Positions 9,700 through 20,311 of a DNA stretch of 64,000 nucleotides are shown here, in pieces. The stretch spans positions 2,790,001 through 2,854,000 of the forward strand of contig JAWHQI010000075.1 in assembly GCA_033032865.1 (NCBI GenBank), read 5' to 3'. The notes below the pieces were generated by a model. It was given only the letters and a program-made list of their open reading frames with translations, searched no databases and was not told where the DNA came from. The position numbers and the translations under genes were made by a program. This DNA is from Dactylorhiza incarnata (Eukaryota > Streptophyta > Magnoliopsida > Asparagales > Orchidaceae). Position 1 is the stretch's first letter. The number at the start of each line of letters is the position of its first letter.

Positions 9700-11167
9700 A
9701 GATCTCTTACTTTGAGCATTCAAGCTTTTTCTTCTTTCTTGCCCCTTGTTGCCCTTTTCTTCTTCACATAAATGCCAACTATACCTGTTTCTTTTCTTTC
9801 TCTGGTTTCTACTTATATTTTTCTTTACTTTTGTTCTATGTATATATAGAAGCAAGCTAATGAGTCTATTGCTAAGCCCAAGCAACTGCTCTTTTATTTC
9901 TAAAGGATCATTGATAGTCGACTACCTCTCAATGATCGTTGAATAGATAATAAAGGAGAAAAAATGTTTTTACCGCAACAAATTTACTGTAGGAGTTTCA
10001 CTGTATCAATGGTCGACTGCCACTCGATGATTGAACTGAAGCACATTTTTATAGCTAGATGATCATCTTCCACTCGACGATACTATAGCAATTAGTCAAT
10101 AAAATCGCTGCACTGTAAGTCTCTAACCTTGTAAAGGAATTTTTTCCTTAACGACCACAAAAGCTTAGGAGAGAACTAACTTCTCTGACACATAAACCTT
10201 GAGAGAAAAGGAGAGGTAGAGGTATCTAATGCGCTAATCTGACGCTGCTTACTGATTTTTCTCTAGCCTTCCTTTTGAATGCACTAATAAGGATCATCTG
10301 ATTGCTTCAGGAAATATGTAGAATTTACTCTCACACTATTGGAGGTTCTTTTGAGCAGATTTTAAGGCCCATATACAAGGAAAAAATTTTGGAGCATGTA
10401 ACGTCTGTGTAACGCACCTTAGATCACTGTGCACGACCCCTGATCCCACCGTATATTTCCGCAAGCACGAATTTTCGTGCATGATTGATCTAAAATACGA
10501 TCACTTTTCAATACGACCGTATTACACAAATACAGCGGTATATTTTCGCAAACAATCTACACCGTTGAAATCACGAATCATAACGGTTGTATTTGCTCCC
10601 GCACGATGATCTATTATAATCACCGTACCAAAATATTTCTCCATATGCAAAGACACTCCTAACAGTTTGAGCATTGTCCTATTATCAGTCATAATATTTT
10701 ATGAAAGTTTCTGGTGGGCACACTCCAAAGTGTACATGATAAATGCATATTTTTATTGTATTTTATACGCTTGTGTCATACCGTATTTAGCCCAGAATAT
10801 TCAGTACTATTGTGAGTAACATTTTCTCCACCGTTTTAAAACTGTAAATTTTAGGTACGGGGAGCGTACCTATGCATGGTGCGGGAAATTAAATTACACG
10901 CTACAATTTTTATTTTTATTTTTAAAAAGTCATGAATTATTGATCCATGTATTTTTATGGTCATTTTTAGTCATATGTATATATTTTGGGATGAATATAC
11001 ACCTATAAAGAAGTGAAAAATTTGAACTAAATTACAACTGAAATTTATACTGAAAATACAGACCGTTTACAAATGTAACTGAAAATACAATTGTAATTTT
11101 GCAAGAAAAAAGGTCCCCTACGATCTTCTCTGTACGTGTGCGCACCTAAAATTCTCTCAAATTTTTT
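9700..11167. other. Intergenic AT-rich region, no gene seen
   Basis: The first bases are the right TSD flank of element A. Three diverged copies of a motif like TCGACTGCCACTCGATGAT lie near 9917, 10012 and 10060. The rest is AT-rich with short, unconvincing frames. CG-containing words such as CGTATT and CGACCGTATT recur at 10440-10640, but I could not define an element. Confidence 0.5.
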
Positions 11168-11685
11168 GAGAGTTGATATTAGCAGTCCAATTCTCGCTAT
11201 TCGCACCCCAAAAATTGTAAAAATCTTAATTATATTCGCAGCCTAATTCTCGCTAATCGCACCCCATCAAATAACTTTCTCTCCATCTCTCTCATGTTGC
11301 CTAAACCCTAGCCGTAGTTCTATCGGTTGCGTCGTTTCCCCCCTCTTGGATTCACCTTCAAAAAAGAAGGAAATTATCCAGCGAAAATCTCAAAAAAAAA
11401 GTAGTCAATTTTCTGGTTAAAGGAAGGTTTGCATGCCATTTAACTTGGTTTAGAGTTAATTCCTCTATGCATGTCATTTAACTTGTTTTCCTGCTGGGTT
11501 TTTAAATTATTTTAGTATTTAAGATGTTTTCTAGACTTCTAGTACTTAATAAATCAGCAAAGTGTTTCTCTTATTTGGGTTGGGAGTGGGGTGCAAATAT
11601 AATTTTGGACTACAAATAAAATTTATGGACTACGAATAGCGATGGACTGTGAATAGCCAGTTCCGGACTGCTAATATCAACTCTC
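11168..11685. mobile_element. Small terminal-inverted-repeat element (MULE-like)
   Basis: The left end GAGAGTTGATATTAGCAGTC is matched by its reverse complement ending at 11685; similarity continues inward for some 20 more bases (CTCGCTATTCGCA against GGCTATTCACA). The flanking 9-mers AAATTTTTT and AATTTTGTT agree at 7 of 9 positions, compatible with a decayed Mutator-type duplication. The interior includes AAACCCTAGCCG-like sequence typical of plant 5' leaders, so it may hold captured host DNA. No transposase. Confidence 0.55.
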
Positions 11686-11702
11686 AATTTTGTTAGCATT
11701 TT

Positions 11703-12735
11703 GAGCACGAACAACCCGTAATTGGCTAACCGCACCCCAAAATTTCAAATATACATCTATTTTTTATGTGGTTAACCGCAACCCGATGCCTCCTTCCTCC
11801 CTGCCCGCCTATTTCGCACCTGACAGATAAATGCTCTGTTTCAAACATCTTTCGCACTAAAACCTCCGCCTAAATTTGAAGAGCTGAGCAAACTCGATGT
11901 GAATCCATCCGCCGCTCAGCGTCAGCGAACAGTAAAGGAATTTGAAGAGCAGAGCAAACCGCAGGGGAGCGGCGGGAAGAAGGCTCACGGTGGAGAGAGA
12001 GCGGTAAACTTCGGCTGTTGCGGAGGAAACAGTGGCCCAAGCAAGAAAGCAAGGTGGGCAGAGCAACTTTTGAACCCTTTGGCGACGGCCATCGAATCGA
12101 CGAACCTCTCACGAGTTCAGCACCTTATTTACGTCCTGAACGAGTTGGCGTCGGCCTCCGGCGACGCAAACCAACGCCTCGCCTTCTATGGCCTCCGATT
12201 CCTCTCCGGCGCCGACACGTCTTCCCCGTTGATTTATGCCTCGATAGAGTTGCGGCAGTTCTGCTCGCCGCTGATAAAGTTCCACGAAGTCGGCGCCTAG
12301 TTCACTTTTCTGAATTGCCTGGGGAACAAGGCGGATTCTCCAAGTTGTTGTCACCGGAGCGGGGAGGAGCGCTGAAGCGGGGTTTCACACAGCTTACAAT
12401 GGCTGACGCTTATGGAAGCGCTGACGCGGTCGGCTGGCGTGCGGCTGACGGTGGTTGGAGAGTGGACAAGGTTTCTCCTCCGTCTATTTATTTCAAAAGT
12501 TGGCGGAGATGTTGTCGGGGAAGCAGTTGAAAGCTTATGGGGATAAATAATAGAAACGACATTCCAGTGAAGGAGATCAAAAGGAATGGAAGAAAGCAGG
12601 GAGGGAGGAGAACTAGGGGGAAGAATGTACGAGAGGTTGAGAATAACACAAATATTGGGTTGCGGAAAGCCAAAAATTGGGTTGTGGTTAACATTGGGGT
12701 GCGACAAGCCAAATACGAGTTGCGGTTAACAATGA
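11703..12735. mobile_element. Pack-MULE-like element carrying a GRAS gene fragment
   Basis: The ends share an imperfect inverted repeat. The left has CCCGTAATTGGCTAACCGCA and the right, reverse-complemented, has CTCGTATTTGGCTTGTCGCA. Both have further internal copies of (T)GGTTAACCGCAACCC. No transposase is inside; instead there is a host-like coding fragment at about 11899-12345. Exact termini and target duplication are unclear. Confidence 0.5.
11899..12345 (+). pseudogene. Captured fragment of a GRAS transcription factor gene, NSP1-like
   Basis: The frame reads RWAEQLLNPLATAIES, NLSRVQHLIYVLNELAS, SGDANQRLAFYGLRFLSG and LIKFHEVGA. This is the start of a GRAS domain. The WAEQLLNP, NLSRVQHL, GDAN.RLA..GLR and LIKFHEV spacing best fits, by eye, the NSP1 (nodulation signalling pathway 1) subfamily, a GRAS regulator of strigolactone and symbiosis genes. 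A TAG stop falls where NSP1 proteins continue with Trp-Phe, and recognisable similarity fades within about 15 codons (TFLNCLGN). About 50 non-conserved residues precede the domain. Only the first quarter or so of a normal GRAS domain is present, so it is not functional. Confidence 0.6.
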
Positions 12736-12763
12736 CCTTAAGGAATCCCCTCTTTTTTTAGGG

Positions 12764-12798
12764 TGGTGTTATATATAGACCAATTATGGCTATAAACC
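12764..12798 (+). repeat. Left terminal inverted repeat of the MULE
   Basis: Begins TGGTGTTATATATAG and matches the complement of 16459-16473; the match continues imperfectly through TGGCTATA. Confidence 0.65.
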
Positions 12799-13002
12799 AG
12801 TTTTAACCTATTTTAGGGCATTTTTAAAGACTACACAAACCAAATAATAACCCTAAAAACCTATTTTATATTCCATTCAAGTCTTTCCCGATTTTTCCTC
12901 CCAGCTATGCGACACCCAAACCCCTTCTCGCCCATGAAGCATCTTCGGCCCTCCATCGATCCTCGCCGGCGGAAAACGGAACCGCCGCCGCCTCCCCTCT
13001 CC

Positions 13003-16000
13003 ATGGCCGACGATGAAGGCCTATCTATCGACCTCTCTCCTTCAAGGTTTTCCACTTTTGGCCATGGAAGCAAGGTATTTTCCAAACCCTAATCTTGTAA
13101 TTCTTCCATTTATCCATGTGGAAATCCTAAATCTTATGGAATAATGTTTTTTCTTCCATTTAGTTGATTTTTAAGCATCCCTCATCCGGAGAGCCGATTT
13201 TTATCCATTCAGACAAGTTGAATGATCTGATCTCCCCTCAATCGGCGGATTTCTCTTCCGTTTTTGATGGTTCTAGCAATATTGAGTCAAAAAAGGTGAG
13301 ATAATTAATTTTTTTTGTCATTTGTATGAATTTATTTTGTGCATCACGCTACCTAAATCATTGAGTTTTAGGGCATAACCTTATCTAAATCAACTTGTGT
13401 TATTAGGGTAAATCCTTATCAATCAGAGCAATGGAGTCGGACTATACGAAGATTCCTTCCTCCATTCCGGAATATGGTATTGTCCACTATACACAATTTT
13501 TCTTTATGTCCATTGTGTAGATTGTGTACCAGGTAGTTAGTTGTATTTATTATCTTTTAATATGTAGATGAGACGTCGTTCTTCCAAACAAACTTATTTT
13601 TTGGGTCAAAGGAAGAATTGATTGATTGGGCACTTAAGATTGATAGAATCCTGAGTTATGTTGTAACAATATTAAGTTTTGATAAAGTCACTGATAGACC
13701 ATGTCCACGTGTACTTTTGGGTTGTGATATAGCCGGATATTATCGTGATAATCCTAAACAAGTGAGGAAGAACTTGCGTAAGATCACTTCAAAAAAATGT
13801 CGGTGTCCATTTCAAGTTAGAGGTCAAAAGGAAATGTGTGTGGATAATGAATGGAGAGTTTAAGTGTTGTGCGTCCAGCACAATCATAGTTCTGTATATT
13901 TAGAAGCACATTCATATGCTGGCAAGTTGGATAAAAATGAGGAAAAACTCATTGAGAGTATGTATGCATCAGGTGTTAAACCCCGCAAAATACTCTTTTC
14001 TTTAAAAAAAGAACCTAGAAAATACGACAGCAATTAGAACCATTTACAATCATAGATCAGCGGTTCACAAGAATGAGTTGGGAGGTAGAACACCGATTCA
14101 ATTTCTCTATAAATGTGTTACAAAAGCTGGGTATGTTTCTTATAGCAAGTGAAAGAGAATTATGCACAACTAGAAAGCATATTTTTTTCACATCCTTTTT
14201 CTATTCAGTTATGTTGGATGTTTCCATCTGTCTTTAAATTAGATTGCACTTACAAAATCAATAGGTATCAGATGCCTTTATTATCAATAGTTGGGGTCAC
14301 TTCAGAAATCAATCATTTTTTTGTGCGTTTATATTTATGCTAGATGAGACAGAGCATAGCTTACTGTTGGGCTCTTGAATGCTTTAAATCTATTCTGGAT
14401 CCATGTTCATTATCACTTGTTCTAGTAAAAAGACAGAGTTGGGTTTAATGAATGCTATCAAGGTCATTTTTTCTCATTCCAAAAATTTGTTATGTGAAGT
14501 ATATATTCATATAAATGTATCGACACATTGTAGAAGATTATTTATCAAAGGTAATGAGTGTGATCAATTTTTGGTTAATCACAAAAAACAATGAATGCTA
14601 AAACAGAAGTGGAGTTCAACATGGAGCTCAACTTTTTGTTGGTTATGCAAGAAAATAAAGGTATTCTCTTATGTTGTCAATACATGGATGAACCCTACAA
14701 AAAATATTTCATTTCGGCATGGCTAGACAAATTTTTACAGTTGGGAAATGCTACTAGAAATCAGGTAGAGAGTGCACATTCTCAATTGAAAATTTTTCCA
14801 GAGGTCTCTTTTGAAAATTTAACAACCATATGGAAAAAAAATTGACAAAATGATTACCATCCAACACACCGAAATTAAGAGATCGTTTGGTCATGGTGTG
14901 ATTCAAGTTAGCACTTTATATACGGGTACACTTAACACTTTACACAAGTCTTGTTGGTTGTGTCTCACTAACTGCATTAAAATTCATCAAAGAAGAAGAA
15001 GATAAAGTCAAGACCTCAAATTATTGACAAGCTTGGGAGTGTCCACACAAGACAAGGTATTCTTTGGGATTACCTTGTGCTCATGACTTAGTCCCATATA
15101 TTACCCAATCAACATCATCCCCTTTATGCATGATACATCATCATTGGAAGCAATTATCATTAAAGGAAATGTCTGAGGTTCATATTTCAGATGATATCAG
15201 AGCAGAGTTTGAAAGTATTAATAGAATTGTTAATGAAACTTGTAGTGAACAAAGACAAAAAATAAAGAGAATTATGATAGATAATGAATCCAACTTCAAC
15301 AAAAACAAGAGAGTCAAATGTTCCATTGAGTTTAAAGGGAAGGCCAAGAGGAAGTTACAAAAGGTTAAAAAATGTCCCTAAATCTACAAAACATGAACCC
15401 TCTTTATTAGAGCATGTTATGGAGGCAAAAAAAAACAAGTACAAATTTTTCTCTCCAAAAAAAGCATTAGCAAGCATGAGGACAGACTATCATATGAGGA
15501 TACATTCACTAACTTCAACTCAATGTTTCTACATTGAAGTTTGTAAACAAATGCTAACATATTTAGCGGAGCACGTCAAAGGGGTAATTAATGTCATTGG
15601 TGATGGTGATTGTGGATTTTGTGGTTGGGCGCGCATTAGAGATGTGTGAAAATTGGGCACAAGTACGATTAGATCTTTCCAATGAACAAAGGTTAAAGAG
15701 AGCATGTATGTTAATCTTTTTGGAAAAGGGAGATGACAAGAATTAATATCTTCTCTTCATTGTACTGAGATACCGGGCCCCCAAATAAATGAATGTTAAT
15801 ATCGGACATGGGTCTTGTGGTGGCTTTATGTTATAATATAGCTTTTGTCCAAATTTCAAAATTTCAGAGTATCACATTTCTTCCAATGAATTCCTCACCG
15901 CCATCTTCACAACGGTTTGTTGCAATGAGTTATATAGATGGAAATTATTTCATACAGTTGGTGATGCACGAAGGGTGTCATCTACCACATCCACATATTA

Positions 16001-16021
16001 TCTCATATTGGAGACAATCAT
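13003..16021 (+). pseudogene. FAR1/MULE transposase pseudogene with SWIM and OTU-like domains
   Basis: Possible early exons lie at 13003-13074, near 13162-13295 and 13407-13477, with plausible GT/AG borders. From 13568 the frame matches a FAR1 DNA-binding domain (PRVLLGCDIAGYYR, KKCRCPFQVRG, then QHNHSS after a stop at 13861). MULE transposase follows at 14149-14845 (FKLDCTYKINRYQMPLLSIV, GLMNAIKVIF, NATRNQVESAHSQLK). A SWIM zinc-finger remnant (GLPCAH) is at 15070, and an OTU-type cysteine protease segment at 15590-16021 (GDGDCGF, then an NYFIQ stretch where a His is usual). Frameshifts and stops break it in at least six places, so it is dead. Confidence 0.75.
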
Positions 16022-16438
16022 GATTCAATAGCAATCATATGAGAGGATATATACAAATCCCGATTACCATGTCCAAATCAAGAAATGCACAAAATAAGTG
16101 AGATAGTACATGTGAATGTCTTCTAACTCAAAAGGTTAGCAAAAATAATTTTTATTACTTCATATTTAGTATATTTGTATGTATATAATTTTTCTCTTTT
16201 GATTATGGAATCTTCTATCGGCGAACATTGAAGGGATGATTACACAATGTGGTCTAACAATTTTTTGGGTTCAAGACAACTATGTGTTGAATTTTATATT
16301 TTTTTTTGTAATGTTTACCTATTATTTTGATCCACTAATATAATATTTAGTTGATAGAAATTTTTTTATTTTCTATTTTGAAGTGATTTGTTTATCACTG
16401 TTATGTTTGTGTATAACAAAACTCTATTTGCTTTGATT

Positions 16439-16473
16439 TGTATATAGCCAAAAGCATTCTATATATAACACCA
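16439..16473 (-). repeat. Right terminal inverted repeat of the MULE
   Basis: Complement of the left repeat, ending AACACCA at 16473. Confidence 0.65.
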
Positions 16474-16675
16474 TTTTATTTATTTAATATAGTCAAAAAT
16501 CTTTATATATTTAAATAAATGAGAATTCATTCTCACCGTAAAATGAATTTAATGGAGAGGTCCTAAATAAAAAGAATTTTCTTGCAAGTATGCAACGACT
16601 TTTCTTTATTTCTGAAATCTTAATATATTTCTCTTTTTGAATATAAATATAGTATTTTATTTTACAGGAATATGA

Positions 16676-16765
16676 ACCCCGGGAGCATGGGATCGAACCC
16701 ATACTCAGTTGGGAAATGGACCGGTAAGTCAGACTCCCAAACTGGACATCGCCCGTTGACTCCAG
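16676..16765 (-). repeat. Possible tRNA-derived SINE fragment
   Basis: On the minus strand GGTTCGATCCC matches a pol III B box. A weak A-box-like TGTCCAGTTTGG lies about 45 bases upstream. A cloverleaf cannot be completed and no tail or target duplication was found. Confidence 0.3.
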
Positions 16766-17099
16766 GCCACTGTATAGTCTTCGTTTTATCATAATTATTA
16801 TCTTCTTTTATATAATTTTTTTGTATATTCTAGCTGGAACTTCGATCCAAAACAGATGCTGCTTTTTCCTAACGTTCTATTCACGCAATACCCGGGAATA
16901 TTAATTAAATGTTAATCGATCTGTCTACGTGGCAGTTCCTCACTATCCCCCAGCACGTCCTAATTGTGAGCGCGACTTTGAGGGGAATTTTTTGTGTCGG
17001 GAGGAGAGAGAAAATCAGAATTCGGTACGGACTTACAATCGGGGAGCGGACAAAAAAATCGCTCGACTCTGAGTGAGGAGAAATTGTTTGGTCCGGGAA

Positions 17100-17131
17100 C
17101 CGGACCGTGAAAACGGTCCGGATATAAAAGC
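17100..17131 (+). promoter_or_regulatory. Perfect GAAA-loop dyad abutting a TATA-like box
   Basis: CCGGACCGT and ACGGTCCGG form a 9-bp dyad around GAAA, followed without a gap by ATATAAAAG. A nearby GTCCGGGAACCGGAC adds another dyad. It looks like a core promoter, but no reading frame downstream can be tied to it. Confidence 0.35.
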
Positions 17132-18234
17132 TTGGCTTTTTTTCTTTATTTCGAAAACCCCTCCCGTCGTTATTAATTCGAAACTCTCATTTCAAAAACG
17201 CTCCGGGTAACGAAAATTGCTCCTCCTTCCTCTCGTCGGGCGCAACGAACGTTCCGGGTAGGGAAAACTGCTCCTTCCTCTCGTTGGGCGCAGCGACAAC
17301 GATCAGTGACGGCTTCGACGGCGACGCAGATCGGACCACCGAAGAGGGCTCTACTTTGGCTGTCCTCGTCTCCGACCACCGAAGACAAAATTGACTTTAA
17401 TACTTTCTGAAATCCTGCCGACGTAGAAGGCCGAGCGGCTTTTGATGCTCTCGAGGTCTTTCTGGTAGACTCGTTGCTTACGCACCTGCTCCGCTTTTAA
17501 AAAGAAGCGGGCCCGCATAATAAGAAGCTAAAAAGAGACCAGTGGCATTTGTAGATTGGATCAAAATTTTGTAAGCTCTGGAGTCTCAAATGGAGGTTTA
17601 TTTCATGGCTTAGATGCATTCTCAATTAATCTAATGGTGCAAAAATTATTGATTAAAAGAAAATAATAAAAAGATGGAATTAGTGAACCCGTCGGATCAG
17701 CCATAAATAGATTTGGATCGTGAAATGGATACTGCAGGTCAGGGGCAGAATAATAATTTTTTACTCAACCCGAGCACAAATGATTAAAAATAAAAAAAAC
17801 AATTTGCAATTTTGTTTCTCTTACAAAAAGAAATTAAAACTAATCATAAAAAATGTAGAGAATCATAAAGATTATACGAAAATATAATATTACTTAGGCT
17901 CCGTTTGGCGTGACGTTTTGCTCCGGTGAGTTTGGACAATCAAAGGAGAGAAGATGGAAATGAACACCACTCACCAGATTCGCGGTTAGGGCACAAAATT
18001 GCAAGGGGCGAAGACGGAAATGGATGAGCAGCTAGGGCACCAACGATAGAGACGAAAATGGAATAGGTAGCTAGTGCGGGTAGCACTTGGTGCTACAGGC
18101 GAATCAGCGAAGGAGATGAGAATCGTGAGTCGCGCTGAGAGAGGGAAGACAATTGCTCGATCCCAGGTAACTTCCACGAAAATTAACACCTGAGCATGTT
18201 CCCGGGTGTATCTTAGGGTGGGTCTGCACATGCT

Positions 18235-19110
18235 TGTTGGATCTGTAGGCGCCCTTGAGAGGGGGGGGGGGGGGGGGTGAATAAGGGTTTTAAAAACTTT
18301 AAAATTTAATAGAAAACTTTTGATATTTTGATCAAAGTTAAATCAAAAGTAAAGAGATAATGAAATTAGAAATGAAATCAATTTTATTAAACAAGAAAAG
18401 ACATGATTGACATTTATAAAATTGATTACAAAATCTGATTTCAATGACGCTAGAAATCGAAGCGAATAATATGAAAACCCTTTTTGTTTTCTATACCGAC
18501 TCGTATCCCCACGAACCGGTTGGCTTTAGCCGATCTCTCCCCAGATTCGGCCTCAAGCCGCTCTAGCCAATCTATCACCAGAAAGGCCTCGAGCACCCCC
18601 TAGATCTACTCCCTAGACCCAGTCGCCAACACGAGGCGAATTACTCCCTAAGTTCAACCTAGACCTAGTCGTCGTGTGGCGAATTCACGAACCGATTACA
18701 AAGATAAAATAAAGGACAAAATACACAATACAAATATAAAACTCCCTATGAGGTAATCTGAAGGAGACGCCGAAGAATCGCTGAAGATCGTAGAAGTCCA
18801 AGCATGCGTTCTTTGCGTTGAGTTAGCGTGTTGATCCAAGCCTCCTTTGATTCCTCCTTTTGAAATATGAGTGGGAGATGTGTTTCTCTGAAAATACGAC
18901 CCTCACAAAGTTTCTGAAGTGCTGGAATAGGGCTCTTGACAATCAGTAGTCGGAGAAGAAAAAATCCTCCGATTTATAGAATTTGAGCTAACGCCGGCGT
19001 TAAGTCCTAACGCCTGACGTTGACCATGTATAACAATATATTAATGGCTCGGATCTTCAGAAGAGGAAGGAGATTCTGCACTTTAGGAATGTCTTATTTT
19101 AGACAATATC
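18235..19110 (-). repeat. 3' LTR of C, left segment
   Basis: Aligns with 32376-33257 of the other LTR. It includes a 17-base G run (18261-18277). It is interrupted after ATATC (19106-19110) by element B. Confidence 0.85.
18972..18978 (-). promoter_or_regulatory. TATA box of 3' LTR of C
   Basis: Minus-strand TATAAAT. Directly upstream in the sense of C is an AACGCCGGCGTT dyad (near 18992-19003). Confidence 0.5.
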
Positions 19111-20311
19111 TGTGAAATTTTCCGGACCTTGTGAGAGCAAGCAGGAATAACAACTAGAGATGCAAGCCAAACAACCAGAGACAATCTTAGGCGAACAAAA
19201 CGATCTTTATTGATAGCAACACTTCAATTACAGGGCAATACATGCTCGACGAGACATGATTTTGTCAGCACAAGACTTCAAAGAGAAAGAACAGAAACTG
19301 AAGATAACTGAGACCGCACGGTCTCTTGCCGAACTCAGCAGCTCGCCAGACCGCTGCTGCCAGACCGCAACTGCTCCCGATCTCGACACTCCACCAAACC
19401 GCTGCACCAGACCGCTCCTTTGCCGATCTCCTGATTCCCGAACTCCAGCACCACAACTCCAAGCCGCAAACCGCCCGAACACTTTCAGAGGAAGAGGTGA
19501 TCGCTGCTGCCTGCACTATCCGCAGAAGCTGCACAAAGAAGAATTCAATCAGAGACCGCTCGGTCAGAAACACAGACCGCAGGAACTAGGCAAACTCGGC
19601 TTACACTTGGTGTGTTCTGTTTGTTGCAACAGTGGCTCCCTATTTATAGGCGTGAGACCTGATCCAGTCACCACCCTATGAGGTAGAGTCACCACCCATC
19701 AGATCGCGCGACCTTACCGGTCAACCCGCGCGATCACTGCAACCCTCCTGCTTCATTTTGGTGAGCGCCGACTTCACTCCAGACCGCGGGAGATCGCTAC
19801 TCCCTTGGTCTGAACACAACTCCACACGGAGATCGTCAGACCGCCTAGAAGTCACCCACCACCTGTGTTCGCCTGAGACCGCAAACACAGCCAGCTCGCC
19901 CTCCTGGTCTCCTCCTGAGACCGCGAACTGAGACCGCGCGACTAAAAATGACTTAGTCCGCGAACTCCTTCAGAACCCTCTGGAAAGCCACCAGACCGGA
20001 TTCAAGAGCCAACCCGTGCGGTCACGCCAGACCGGCACGTCCTTGAAGAGAACAACTTGTCACGGGTCAGAGACAGACCTCGCGACCCTGAGGATGATCA
20101 CCCGTCATGCGGTCACAGACAGACCGCACGACCTCCACCTCCAGCAGCCCTTGGACCAGACCAGCGGTCAACCCTGGAAGCCGCAGCTGACCAATAGAAC
20201 AGATCGCCATTGTCAGACCGCCAGACCGTGCGGTCACGCCAGACCGCCCGGTCTCTTCCCAGACCGCCCAGGTCCAAAAGCCTCCAAACTTCCACTTCAA
20301 CAATTTCAACA
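19111..20311 (-). repeat. 3' LTR of B
   Basis: TG at 19111, CA at 20311. Rich in the word AGACCGC and its dyad form GACCGCACGGTC. The stop codon of the RNase H frame lies in its first bases (sense of B). Confidence 0.93.
19641..19650 (-). promoter_or_regulatory. TATA box of 3' LTR of B
   Basis: Minus-strand CCTATAAATA. Confidence 0.6.

Larger units (their letters stand above)
12764..16473 (+). mobile_element. Decayed Mutator-like element (MULE) with OTU-type transposase
   Basis: Terminal inverted repeats TGGTGTTATATATAG at 12764-12778 and its complement at 16459-16473 continue as imperfect matches (TGGCTATA inside each). The body encodes degraded FAR1-like DNA-binding, MULE transposase, SWIM and OTU-like protease segments in the order usual for this plant MULE type. 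No clean 9-bp target duplication is visible. Confidence 0.75.
16474..18234. other. Unassigned intergenic region
   Basis: No convincing gene. It holds a tRNA-like scrap (16676-16760), a hairpin and TATA-like block (17100-17131) followed by GC-rich, leader-like sequence to about 17400, and a lone GGCTCCGTTTGG (17897-17908) like the end of some plant MITEs. Bases 18230-18234 (ATGCT) are the left target duplication of element C. Confidence 0.5.

Noticed and set aside
17897..17908. GGCTCCGTTTGG as a MITE end
   Set aside because: No matching inverted end or target duplication was found nearby.
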